A stretch of DNA of 64,000 bases from contig OZ244915.1 of NCBI GenBank assembly GCA_965221815.1, forward strand, positions 1,364,001-1,428,000. Direction: 5' to 3'. This stretch comes from JAPOXR01 sp965221815 (GTDB lineage: Bacteria; Pseudomonadota; Alphaproteobacteria; Rhodobacterales; Rhodobacteraceae). The position numbers and the translations under genes were made by a program. Within the stretch, counting starts at the first letter, position 1. The number at the start of each line of letters is the position of its first letter. The notes beneath the pieces are model-generated. The model was given only the letters and a program-made list of their open reading frames with translations. It was not told where the DNA came from and made no database searches. Of the stretch, positions 8,791 through 16,542 are shown piece after piece.

Positions 8791-8822
8791 TCAAACACGA
8801 ACCAAGTGTGTAATATTGATAG

Positions 8823-8831
8823 GTCCCGGGC
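8823..8831. repeat. Target-site duplication, right copy (9 bp)
   Basis: GTCCCGGGC, partner of GACCCGGGC at 5211-5219. Fusing the flanks at this repeat restores the IS110 transposase frame. Confidence 0.75.
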
Positions 8832-9558
8832 CCGAGAGGACATGAAGGCCCTGCAGACAAAAGCCCGTCAGCGCCTTGGCGCGTTCCTCCTCCGGCACGA
8901 CCGCATCTATCCGGGCCGCAGCCGCTGGACACAAGCCCACACGCGCTGGCTGGAGGCCCAGGCCTTCGACAGCCCGGTGCAGCAGATCGTCTTCCAGGAG
9001 TATGTGGATGCCGCCCGAGAGGCCACGCGGCGGGTGGCGGATCTCGAGAATCAGATCCACACCGCCGCCCAGGACGGGTCCCTGGCCCCCGTGGTGACCG
9101 CCCTGATCAGCTTGCGTGGCATCCATATCCTGAGTGCTGTGACGATCCTGGCCGAGCTGGGTGACATCACCCGCTTCACCACCCCGCGGCAACTGATGAG
9201 TTTCCTCGGCCTGGTTCCCAGCGAACGCTCCTCGGGACCCAAGCGCCGGACCGGCGGGATCACCAAGACCGGCAACGGCCATGTCCGGCGGATCCGGGTG
9301 GAAGCCGCCTGGAACACTCGCGTCCCGGCCCGCAAGACACGCCATCTGCAGGCCAAGGCCGCCGCCGCGCCGGACCGGGTGCAGACCATCGCCTGGCAGG
9401 CCCAGAAGCGACTCTGTGCGCGTTACAGCCGTCTCAGCGCTGTGCGCAAGCATCAGTGCAAGGTCACCACAGCCGTGGCCCGGGAGCTTGTCGGCGTCAT
9501 CGGGGCCATCGTCTGCGAGGTCAACGCCCGCCCGCATGCCAGCCGAGCCCTGACCTGA
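8832..9558 (+). pseudogene. IS110-family transposase, C-terminal part (split by insertion)
   Basis: Continues the frame broken at 5219 ('AREDMKALQTKARQRLGAF'). It carries the coiled-coil linker and the Transposase_20 domain ('LISLRGIHILSAVTILAELG', 'RQLMSFLGLVPSERSSG', 'RRTGGITKTGNGHVRRIRVE'), which contains the serine region used in DNA strand exchange. It stops at 9558 and lacks a start of its own. Confidence 0.88.
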
Positions 9559-9824
9559 AAGACACGGAAGCCAATCATGACCGAGTCAGGATGCAGGCAG
9601 AACGGAAGGAGAACCCGCGATCACGCTCTGCGGCACAGTCTGAAACCTGCGACCCGCGATCTTAGAGAGAGGCAGCTCCGTGACGAAAGTGAAATCTGGC
9701 GGGACCCAACCCGCGAATATCAGTCTGATCCACCGTCGCTATCACTGTCTGCATCCCGACACGGCCATGATATTGCGAGGAATCGCAGGATGCCATAATA
9801 GAGACATCTCAGCGGTCAATCCAT
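9559..9824. other. Right non-coding end of the IS110/IS1111-type element
   Basis: About 265 bp between the transposase stop and the 11-bp subterminal repeat at 9814-9824. No coding frame is convincing. In IS1111-group elements this region encodes the structured RNA that guides target choice; I infer such an RNA here from position only. Confidence 0.4.
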
Positions 9825-9903
9825 ATCAGCGTCGCTGAACGTACAAACTATACGATGCCCCCTAATGGGTCTCTTTGGCCGGAACGCTTTGCCGGCACCG
9901 CCC

Positions 9904-10272
9904 TCATCCCGCGAAGCGTTCCAGGCCGTCCCATTCGGTCCGCGGCAACGGACGTATGCGGGGGGCGCAGGTGACGATCAGGTTGTCGAGATCGGTCCGG
10001 CCGCCGCGGCTGTGCGGGAGCACGTGGTCGAACTGCATCCACAGGCACTGGAACGCGGCATGCTGTTCCGCGTTCCGACTGCCCCAGAGCAGCACCCGCA
10101 GGTATTCGCGGTGGATGGCCTTTCTGATTTCCCCGCGCACGAGCGGAATCCCGCAGAACCCGCACCGGAAGCCGTCGCGTTCGATCAGCGCCCTTTCCTG
10201 GTCCCGCGTGGCCTGGCGCCTTGGATCCCTTCGGGGGTCGTCCTTTCCCAGTTTCGGGGGCGATCCACTCAC
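9904..10272 (-). CDS. HNH endonuclease-type protein with a reduced metal-finger region
   Basis: A 122-residue protein with an HNH core: 'RDGFRCGFCGIPLVRGEIRK' supplies the first CxxC, then 'FDHVLPHSRGGRTDLDNLIV' gives the DH...N residues, followed by 'TCAP'. In homologues the motif continues with a second Cys (CAPCNxGR) and about 25 more residues before 'WDGLERF'. Here the frame jumps straight to 'RTEWDGLERFAG', so the second zinc-binding Cys and the helix carrying the last H/N appear to be deleted. It is complete as a frame but probably catalytically damaged, and sits next to the IS110 end. Confidence 0.65.
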   Translation of the reverse strand: MSGSPPKLGKDDPRRDPRRQATRDQERALIERDGFRCGFCGIPLVRGEIRKAIHREYLRVLLWGSRNAEQHAAFQCLWMQFDHVLPHSRGGRTDLDNLIVTCAPRIRPLPRTEWDGLERFAG

Positions 10273-10424
10273 CTCCCGGAGGCGGTGGGGTTCGCGTTGG
10301 GATCGCCTCTGCAGAGACGTTGTCCATCACACACCCGTTCGCGCGGTGCTCCTCCCTGAGCAAAAATGAAGGAGAATACCGCATAGTGTGAGGTAATTCA
10401 GGCTGCCATTTGAGTTCCCGCGGC

Positions 10425-10580
10425 ATGGCGTTCGGACGCCCCGCCAAGCTCCGGACCGACCAAAAGAAACTGGTCTTTGATCTCATCGAAGGCGGGGAAT
10501 CAATCTCCTCCATGGCCCGCACATTCAACGTGCACCCCGCCACCATCTATCGCTGCATCAAGGAATCTCAACCCTTATGA
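10425..10580 (+). pseudogene. Orphan helix-turn-helix end of a serine recombinase
   Basis: A 51-codon frame from ATG 10425: 'MAFGRPAKLRTDQKKLVFDL' continuing to 'MARTFNVHPATIYRCIKE'. This is the Hin-type HTH_7 C-terminal segment of serine recombinases, with the preceding 'GRPAKL' linker but no catalytic domain. It may be a remnant or a free DNA-binding peptide. Its last 6 bases overlap the end of the convergent sdhE-like gene. Confidence 0.6.
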
Positions 10581-10910
10581 CGATTGACCGTTCCAATCAG
10601 CCGTAGATCCCTTTCCACGCGGTTGAACTGGCTCTGGGTCCAAATTCAGTGTGGCAGTGATGTCTGCAAGGATTCCGGCATGTCGGTCCGGCCAGCGTGT
10701 CCGATCACCGAGCCAGTATTCGATATCCTGGTCGGTTTCATGAAGCAATGATTCAAAATCAGAAGTGTCGGTTTCCTGCCCCAGATTTGTCGCATCCAGA
10801 TATCGCTCAAAAATGACGCAGATTTCACGCGTGCCACGTTGCCGGGCACGGATGCGTAACCGGCGTTGGCGCATGATCTGTGATACTTGCTCTCGTGTCT
10901 GCTGTGTCAA
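10575..10910 (-). CDS. sdhE: Succinate dehydrogenase assembly factor SdhE (FAD assembly factor)
   Basis: A 111-residue protein with the SdhE/Sdh5 signature: 'RLRIRARQRGTREICVIFER' (the RGxxE motif needed for flavinylation), then 'FESLLHETDQDIEYWL'. In the family it binds SdhA (and FrdA) and promotes covalent FAD attachment. The start overlaps the stop of the Lrp-type gene by 4 bp, so the two are cotranslated. The C-terminal tail is longer than in E. coli SdhE (88 aa). No sdh genes are in the window. Confidence 0.85.
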   Translation of the reverse strand: MTQQTREQVSQIMRQRRLRIRARQRGTREICVIFERYLDATNLGQETDTSDFESLLHETDQDIEYWLGDRTRWPDRHAGILADITATLNLDPEPVQPRGKGSTADWNGQSS

Positions 10911-11371
10911 TTTGGATCGATGGGCAGGGCCGTTTCGTTCTTGATCTCTTCCATCGACAGCAATGCGGTCACGTTGAAGATTTTCACCCCGGAAATTAAC
11001 GCCTGATAAAAAGCGTCATATTCACGTGCATTGGCCACCCGTACTTTCAGGATATAGTCGATATCTCCCGCCAGCCGATGCGCCTCCAGGATCTCTGGCC
11101 GTTCGTTCAAAACTTTCAGAAATTGTTGCTGCCAAGCCGCATCATGCTCAGACGTGCGCACCAGGACAAAGAAACAGGCATGGAATCCAAGCTGTTCAGG
11201 ATCCAGAATGGCCACTTGCCTGCCGATCACTCCTGCCTCGCGCATCTTGCGAATCCGTGCCCAAACAGGTGTCTTTGTTGATCTCACCTTCCGCGCAATC
11301 TCATCGAGGGATTGGGCCGCATCCTGCTGCAACTGAATGAGTATTCGGCGGTTTAATCGATCAATCTTCAT
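10907..11371 (-). CDS. Lrp/AsnC-family transcriptional regulator
   Basis: A 154-residue regulator. N-terminal AsnC-type HTH (residues 1-60: 'KIDRLNRRILIQLQQDAAQS', 'EIARKVRSTKTPVWARIRKM') and a C-terminal RAM domain (about 65-145) with 'LAGDIDYILKVRVANAREYD'. Such proteins form octamers and sense amino acids. I chose the ATG at 11371 (MKIDRLN) over an upstream in-frame ATG because Lrp-type proteins begin just before the first helix. It is coupled to sdhE by a 4-bp overlap. Regulated genes are unknown; the indolepyruvate oxidoreductase elsewhere in the window is one amino-acid-related candidate. Confidence 0.9.
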   Translation of the reverse strand: MKIDRLNRRILIQLQQDAAQSLDEIARKVRSTKTPVWARIRKMREAGVIGRQVAILDPEQLGFHACFFVLVRTSEHDAAWQQQFLKVLNERPEILEAHRLAGDIDYILKVRVANAREYDAFYQALISGVKIFNVTALLSMEEIKNETALPIDPN

Positions 11372-12346
11372 AATGATCTCACAATTGAATTCCAAAATTT
11401 ATTATAAAAACGAACAATAACCTGCTTGTATGTTCCAATTGTCGCATCAATCAGAACAATTGTCTATTTGTTTATCGTGGTTATTATCGGGTTTGCGTGT
11501 CGTAAATCCAGATTCATGTTTGCTTTTATCCACCACACGCAATTCGGCGACTTCCAAAGCTACGGGGATCACCCGCATGACACCAGGTATCTGCATGGCA
11601 CCAGGCATGAGCGCGCCACACTGCGCATTGACTTTTGTATCCAACCCAGTTGCTGGCCTGTGGCGAGGTATCGCAGACACAGCGATACAAAACAGACCGG
11701 TTGTGATACGCGATGCGCTGTCACTGCCACGATAACATTTCGTACGCCTGGTCTACAGTGACTGGCATGACAGATTTCGCTGACGTTGCAACATGGATCA
11801 GGGGAGTGGTTCTCTTCTGGCGGACTCGTGAATTTTCAACCTGTTGAAAACGCGTGGTTTTCTGAATCCTGATGATGTGCGTTTTGGTGATTTGGCGGAA
11901 TTTTTGGAAAAACGCGGAATTTGACCTGATCGGGGTGGAATCATTGGGTTGGACCTGATCACACACATATGAGATTCTGAGCGGCGGTGGCCCAGTCCCG
12001 GGGCTGGCGAGATCACCACCGCCATGCGCACTGTCCGCAACCACCACCAGCGAATGCGTGATCGGGAGGCCCGCGATGCTGGTGCCCCATTGGCCGCGGC
12101 GCCGTCGAAGCGGCGAACACAATGATCGTTAGCACCCGGCTCACATCAGGACGCTTTGACAACGTCTGGGCCTAACTGACCCACAGACGGCGACACACCC
12201 ATGCTCACACCTCGCCAGGATTGCCTGATGATTCGCCAAAAGCAACCGATCAGGAATCAATCGTGGTCCAAACCCAGCCAGAGGGGAATCACTCCCACCG
12301 GCATTGGCAAACTTGCCAACATTTCTAAGAAGTTGAAGCCGTACAA
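11372..12346. other. Nearly 1 kb without a recognisable gene
   Basis: The first ~100 bp (AT-rich, near 11395-11460) must hold the lrp promoter. The rest shows only short frames on both strands (for example 11447-11680 and 11721-12122, minus) with no family resemblance. Base composition shifts several times, which suggests old, decayed insertions. Confidence 0.4.
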
Positions 12347-12786
12347 TCATTTGTCAGCAACCCTATTTTGTCTCAGCAGTTTATACTGGGCCAGGAAGGC
12401 ACGTGCCCATTGCGGCGGTGTGGGCCAGGTCCAAAAGCCTTTGTCTTCGTCATACCATAAAACCGCATTTGAACCGATATGACCATGTTTCTCGACATGA
12501 TGTACGAGGGTGCCGTGTTCATAGACATAGCAGTCGCCATCAAGGCGAAAGGCAATATGGATGTCTTTGCCCAGTTACTTGCGGGCAATGGTCACCCTCG
12601 CCTTGAGTTGGACTTTCAGAATGGTCTCGCCATCAATGTGACAGGCGATGAAATCGGCACCCTGCCAGTCATCATTCAGGCGCAGACAATTGAAACCGTA
12701 GTCTGCCAAGCAAGCTGCAATCTTTGGAAGTTGTAGTTTTCCTTCTGACGGGCATTCAGATCATCATAGATCACGCACTGGAACAT
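12347..12786 (-). pseudogene. Conserved hypothetical protein, broken by a frameshift and a stop codon
   Basis: Translation from ATG 12786 begins 'MFQCVIYDDLNARQKENYNF', shifts frame near 12735 to 'IAACLADYGFNCLRLNDDWQ', then continues 'GADFIACHIDGETILKVQLK' to an in-frame TAA (replacing a residue in 'ARK*LGKDIHIAFRLDGD') and on to 'FLAQYKLLRQNRVADK'. The continuing codon quality after the stop shows this was one protein of about 145 residues. I recognise it only as a conserved bacterial hypothetical. One frameshift and one nonsense codon indicate recent loss. Confidence 0.7.
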
Positions 12787-12899
12787 GGAGAATCCCGCAA
12801 CAAAGCGTGGGGCCATTGTGCATTTGATTTCTGATGTTGCTTCTCCCAAGCTGCTGTCGGAAGCGCACTGGTATTGCAAGCTGTCCGTTGACGTCGGGT

Positions 12900-13299
12900 T
12901 CAAGCGACGGCGGTCGCCTGAATCTCGAGCATGAGCGGGGGAAGAACCAACCGGGTGACACTGAGCAGGGTCATGGGCGGCGCGGCGTTGAGTGGCCCGA
13001 AGCGCATACCGAGCAAATCAAAGTTCTTGAGGGCTTCGTCCACATCCGTGGCGTAGATGCCGAGCCGTGTGATGTTTGTTGGTGAGACCCATATTGGCGG
13101 CTCTTAAAACAGCCTCGAGATTATCGAGGGCAAGCGTCATCTGACCCCACATATCCCCGGCGTGCTGCGGGTGGCCTTCAGCATCAACCGAGGTCTGGCC
13201 CGCACAAACCAGATGCCGGCTGGCACCTTCAATGATTTCAGCTTGATTGTAGCCGAACTTCAGAGACCACGGCCACGGGTTGACGGGTGTCTTGTCCAT
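12900..13299 (-). pseudogene. RidA-family (YjgF/YER057c) protein with a frameshift
   Basis: The first frame gives 'MDKTPVNPWPWSLKFGYNQA' through 'NLEAVLRAANMGLTN'; a 1-base change near 13078 moves the rest into another frame, 'TRLGIYATDVDEALKNFDLL' to 'TRLVLPPLMLEIQATAVA'. Together they make a full-length (about 132 aa) RidA-family protein with the usual end. RidA proteins hydrolyse reactive enamine/imine intermediates. An A-run (caacaaacatc) at the break could be a sequencing error or a true mutation; with the neighbouring broken gene, decay is more likely. Confidence 0.75.
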
Positions 13300-13528
13300 G
13301 AAATGTGTCTTTTTCCCTCAAGGCGACGACAATGGATGTCCCTCTATACAGATTCGGTCCGTTTAGGTAAGATACAGAAAACCCAGCCATAGAGGAATCA
13401 CGCCGTGGATCAGCCGGCCACTTGATTTCTCCTGTCGGTCGCGAAACGTCCCTTTGATTTTTGGCGAAATGTCACTATGTAATCCGTTGCCGACGAGTTC
13501 GTGTCGGCTATTCAATGGAGAAATCTTG

Positions 13529-13816
13529 ATGAACACCAAAAAACTTACAGTGGCCAGTGCTGTTATCGCGGCGTTTGCTGCGCATGCAACGCCGACCATG
13601 GTATCGGCAGCCGACAGTGAAAAATGTTTCGGTGTGGCGCTGGCAGGAGAAAATGATTGTGCTGCGGGTGAGGGAACAACCTGTGGCGGAACCTCGACTG
13701 TTGACTATCAGGGCAATGCCTGGAAACTGGTTCCCGCTGGAACCTGTGTGACCATGGAATTGCCAGGTGACAGAATGGGTTCACTGGAAGCACTCGACAG
13801 AGATCTTCCGTCCTGA
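13529..13816 (+). CDS. bufA: Bufferin-type RiPP precursor (DUF2282, BufA1-like)
   Basis: A 95-residue secreted peptide: signal-like N-terminus ('KKLTVASAVIAAFAAHA', cleavage near 'VSAA'), then a DUF2282 core with four cysteines (C33, C44, C52, C73) in 'EKCFGVALAGENDCAAG', 'TTCGGTSTVDYQGNAWKLVP' and 'GTC'. In the characterised bufferin family an MNIO enzyme modifies the central cysteines to thiooxazole-type heterocycles, and the exported product chelates copper. The ATG at 13529 follows GGAG by 8 nt. It is the first gene of a bufA-bufB-bufC operon. The 22-residue tail after the last Cys is longer than I would expect. Copper response is inferred from the family. Confidence 0.88.
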   Translation: MNTKKLTVASAVIAAFAAHATPTMVSAADSEKCFGVALAGENDCAAGEGTTCGGTSTVDYQGNAWKLVPAGTCVTMELPGDRMGSLEALDRDLPS

Positions 13817-13837
13817 CCTATCGATAATCGATGTCTG

Positions 13838-13894
13838 CGGTGGCCCTGTTCGGGGAAGTCAGAAATTGTATGATATCAGACAATTGGGCCACCG
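13838..13894 (+). promoter_or_regulatory. Two-part RNA hairpin covering the bufB leader
   Basis: Outer arms CGGTGGCCC (13838-13846) and GGGCCACCG (13886-13894) pair perfectly over 9 bp. Immediately inside the right arm is an inner hairpin, AATTGT (13864-13869) with ACAATT (13880-13885). The structure ends 3 nt before the bufB ATG, and no separate Shine-Dalgarno is visible, so it could occlude ribosome entry and lower maturase translation relative to precursor. There is no U-tract, so it is not a normal terminator. The function is inference. Confidence 0.6.
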
Positions 13895-13897
13895 TAT

Positions 13898-14740
13898 ATG
13901 ACTCTTCCTGCTGCTCCCGGAGTCGGTTTCAAATCCCGTCACTTTGAGTCCGTCATGAACGCACCGGGCAGCGTGAAATGGCTCGAAATTCATGCTGAAA
14001 ATTTTATGGGTGAAGGGGGTCGCCAACTCGCCCAGCTGCGAAAACTCCGTGAGGTTTTTCCGATCTCCTGCCATGGTGTCGGACTGTCCATAGGGGGTCA
14101 AGCGCCACTCGACCAGGAACATCTGCGACGGCTCAGATATCTTGTCGACTGGCTTGAGCCTGCGTCATTTTCTGAACATCTCGCCTGGTCGACGCATGAG
14201 GGTCATTATCTCGCTGATCTTCTCCCGCTGCCGTACACGACAAAGACCTTGCGGCATGTCTGCACACATATTGACGAGGTTCAGGAAGCCCTGGGGTGCC
14301 CGATGCTGCTTGAAAATCCCTCCGCCTATCTCGAATTTGCGGATGCCGAGATGGACGAGATTGAATTTCTCTCAAATGTGGTGAAGCAGACAGGTTGCGG
14401 GCTGTTACTGGATGTCAACAATGTGCATGTCTCGGCAATCAATCGTCAGTTTGATGGCGCGGCCTACATTCGCAGTTTCCCGCTTGAACATGTGGGTGAA
14501 ATTCACCTTGGGGGTCACGAACAGGATGAAGATTGCGTCGACGACATCTTGCTGATTGATAATCATGCGGCACCGGTCGCAGACCCGGTTTGGAAACTGT
14601 TCAATCTCGTGATTGAAAAGGCCGGAGCGTTACCGACACTGATTGAATGGGACAGCAAAATCCCGGAATGGCCGATCCTGGTTGACGAAGCGAATCGTGC
14701 CGCGGGAATTCTTGAACGAGAACGCATCGCGGTGGCCTGA
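13898..14740 (+). CDS. bufB: DUF692 multinuclear non-heme iron oxidase (MNIO), bufferin maturase
   Basis: A 280-residue TIM-barrel protein of the DUF692/MNIO family. Metal-ligand positions of the family are visible: H59 ('SCHGVGLSIG'), H94 ('FSEHLAW'), E139 ('LLENPSAYLE'), D172/N174/H177 ('LLDVNNVHVSA'), H203 and H207 ('EIHLGGHEQD'), and E250 ('IEWDSKIPEWP'). MNIOs use two or three iron atoms and O2 to rearrange cysteines in RiPP precursors. It stands between the precursor and a DUF2063 partner, the normal bufABC order, and its stop overlaps the next start (TGATG). Confidence 0.92.
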   Translation: MTLPAAPGVGFKSRHFESVMNAPGSVKWLEIHAENFMGEGGRQLAQLRKLREVFPISCHGVGLSIGGQAPLDQEHLRRLRYLVDWLEPASFSEHLAWSTHEGHYLADLLPLPYTTKTLRHVCTHIDEVQEALGCPMLLENPSAYLEFADAEMDEIEFLSNVVKQTGCGLLLDVNNVHVSAINRQFDGAAYIRSFPLEHVGEIHLGGHEQDEDCVDDILLIDNHAAPVADPVWKLFNLVIEKAGALPTLIEWDSKIPEWPILVDEANRAAGILERERIAVA

Positions 14741-15504
14741 TGTTCAATCCTGGCGAATTCGTCGATGCCCTGCTTGATCCCAATCAGAAACCTCCTGACA
14801 ACCTGATGATCAGGGGGCAACCGGCGGGTCGCCGTTTTGCTGTGTATCGAAACAATGTCGTTGCCGGCCTGTCGGAGGTGCTTGCCACTGGATTTCCGGT
14901 ATTGGCAAAATTGCTGGGCAACGAGTTTTTTGCCGCGATGGCGACCATTTATGTACGTCAGTATCCTCCACATTCACCGATATTGACGCATTTTGGACTC
15001 GTGATGCCGGAATTTCTGACCAGCTTCCCACCCGTCCAAAAATATCCATATCTACCTGATGTCGCACGTTTAGAACTGGCACTGCGGAGATCTTGCCATG
15101 CCGCCGACAGCAGGCCGATGGAGTCAGAAATCCTTGCATCGATGTCAGAACACGAGATTGAGAATGCCCGAATTGAACTCGCGCCTGCAGTCATCCAACT
15201 GCGCTCTGCATATCCCATTCACAGTATCTATATGGCCAATATGCAGAACCGTGAACTCGTCCATACGGGTTCAGAGGATGTGCTGATCCTGCGACGGCAA
15301 TTCGACCCGGAACCTCTCAGACATGATCCCGGTGGGTTTTGTTTTGTCGATTCAATTGAAAGAAATCTGTCTTTAGCCGCCGCAACCGCTGCTGCGCGTG
15401 CGGTTGAACCGCAATTCAACTTGACCAAGATGCTTTCGCTTCTGCTGTCCCATAACGCGATTGTCGGCCTGCATCGCAACCACACGGCGCACGATGTCGG
15501 GTAG
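14740..15504 (+). CDS. bufC: DUF2063-domain partner of the MNIO maturase (BufC-like)
   Basis: A 254-residue protein. The N-terminal ~95 residues are the DUF2063 'putative DNA-binding' domain ('ENFVDALLDP'-like start, 'RRFAVYRNNVVAGLSEVLA', 'GFPVLAKLLGNEFFAAMA'). The C-terminal half contains 'YPIHSIYMANMQ' and 'VLILRRQFDPEPLRHD', as in other MNIO partners. In related systems this protein recruits the precursor leader to the MNIO rather than acting as a transcription factor. It is translationally coupled to bufB (1-base overlap). No DoxX gene follows here, although many buf operons have one; a DoxX gene lies 14 kb away. Confidence 0.88.
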   Translation: MFNPGEFVDALLDPNQKPPDNLMIRGQPAGRRFAVYRNNVVAGLSEVLATGFPVLAKLLGNEFFAAMATIYVRQYPPHSPILTHFGLVMPEFLTSFPPVQKYPYLPDVARLELALRRSCHAADSRPMESEILASMSEHEIENARIELAPAVIQLRSAYPIHSIYMANMQNRELVHTGSEDVLILRRQFDPEPLRHDPGGFCFVDSIERNLSLAAATAAARAVEPQFNLTKMLSLLLSHNAIVGLHRNHTAHDVG

Positions 15505-15556
15505 ATAGATGTTTTCCTGTCTTTCCTCAAACACTCACAAACATTCTTGCCCGGAA

Positions 15557-16378
15557 TCAGTTCCTGTCCGGAAGATGTTTCAGGAATGTATCTGACCAGT
15601 CCGGGTGCCAACGCGATAATGGCGGGCGATTGTCAATGATGTCCCGCGCCGCCCATTCCATACGAATGGCATCAAGCTCCAACGTGACTTCGTTGTCTGG
15701 ACAGATAATATAGAAATCCCCCTGTTCCAGACGTGGGATCATATAGGCAACCAGCTGTTCTGGCGACCATCCACCGGGATTCGGTTTGTGGGGCCCGGTA
15801 ATGGTGAACCCGGGAACCAGCAGATGCGCAGAAATATGACAGGAATCGATATTTCGTAACCGATGTTGAAGCTGTTCGGTATAAGTCTTGAGGGCTGACT
15901 TGCTGACATTATAGATGACATTTCCAGGAGGATTGGTAATCCCCTGCTTTGATCCCGTATTCAGGATGATCCCCGGGTAGCGATCGGCAATCATCCGTGG
16001 AAGAAAAGCCCGCTCCGCGTAAACTGATGCCCAGAAGTTGACCTGCATCGTCCGGTGCCAATTCTCAATTCCCTCGTCTTCACTTCCCGCAACACGAATG
16101 GCGGCATTATTCATCAGAAAATTGACTTGGCCATATTCGGTAAAAACAGATTCGGCCAGGTTGTTGATCGCATCCTGATCGGCAACGTCAACCGCTCTGC
16201 AGATCGATGGGCCTACCAGACTCTCTGCAGCCGTCGCCAGCGACTGCGGATCAAGATCGACCAGGACAATTCGCATCCCCCTGCTTGACAGGGCCCTTGC
16301 GGTTGCCAGACCAATCCCGGATGCAGCACCGGTGATGACGGCAACTGCATTTTCTCTTATGACCGAATGTGTCATCAT
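15557..16378 (-). CDS. Short-chain dehydrogenase/reductase (SDR)
   Basis: A 273-residue classical SDR: cofactor motif 'VITGAASGIGLATARALSS' near residue 14, Asp after strand 2 ('RIVLVDLDPQ'), suggesting NAD(H) preference, 'NNAA' at about 91, Ser in 'LNTGSKQG' and the Y-x-x-x-K catalytic pair in 'VIYNVSKSALKTY'. It lies 164 bp downstream of the F420-dependent oxidoreductase on the same strand and could be the last gene of that operon or have its own promoter. The substrate is unknown. It is convergent with bufC. Confidence 0.85.
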   Translation of the reverse strand: MMTHSVIRENAVAVITGAASGIGLATARALSSRGMRIVLVDLDPQSLATAAESLVGPSICRAVDVADQDAINNLAESVFTEYGQVNFLMNNAAIRVAGSEDEGIENWHRTMQVNFWASVYAERAFLPRMIADRYPGIILNTGSKQGITNPPGNVIYNVSKSALKTYTEQLQHRLRNIDSCHISAHLLVPGFTITGPHKPNPGGWSPEQLVAYMIPRLEQGDFYIICPDNEVTLELDAIRMEWAARDIIDNRPPLSRWHPDWSDTFLKHLPDRN

Positions 16379-16542
16379 ATTTTACCCAAATTGTTGTGGC
16401 GTTGGCCGATCGCACGGCTGCCAACCGAATCCACCCTCTCGAAACCAGGCGGACGACTTGCGATCAGACGTCTGTCAGCTGCCTCACCTTGTCATCTCTG
16501 CGGTCCCGCCTTGTCAAGCCAACAGTCCAAGCATCCAACAGG

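Larger units (their letters stand above)
5220..8822. mobile_element. Composite-like unit bounded by IS4 (IS50-like) ends, inserted in the IS110 transposase
   Basis: The outer ends are related inverted repeats: CTATCAATCTATCACACTTG at 5220 and, read inward on the other strand from 8822, CTATCAATATTACACACTTG. The direct 9-bp duplication flanks these outer ends. A third copy of the same end lies inside at 6469 (CTATCAATGTATCAGACTTG), which marks the left edge of the complete IS4 element (6469-8822). The unit therefore consists of a shortened left IS end, about 1 kb of other DNA (to 6468) and a full right IS. The duplication pattern suggests the whole 3.6 kb moved together. Confidence 0.72.
4731..9824 (+). 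mobile_element. IS110-family (IS1111-like) element, interrupted by a composite IS4-type unit
   Basis: The outer limits are 11-bp inverted repeats at 4731-4741 and 9814-9824; the true termini may lie a few bases outside. The transposase is in two exactly continuous parts, 4810-5219 and 8832-9558. Removing the insertion and one target-site copy restores an open frame through 'DLTRAREDMKALQ'. Without the insert the element would be about 1.5 kb, the normal size for this family. The long non-coding right end (9559-9824) is where IS1111-group elements are expected to encode their guide (bridge/seek) RNA; that role is family knowledge, not shown here. Confidence 0.75.

Noticed and set aside
6529..8813. 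Long plus-strand open frames (about 300, 266 and 255 codons) opposite the IS4 transposase
   Set aside because: The minus-strand frame carries the complete IS4 catalytic signature. The plus-strand frames are proline- and arginine-rich and result from the high GC content.
10425..10910. Orphan HTH fragment and sdhE as one two-gene unit
   Set aside because: They are convergent and overlap only by a few bases at their ends. The HTH piece belongs to recombinase debris.
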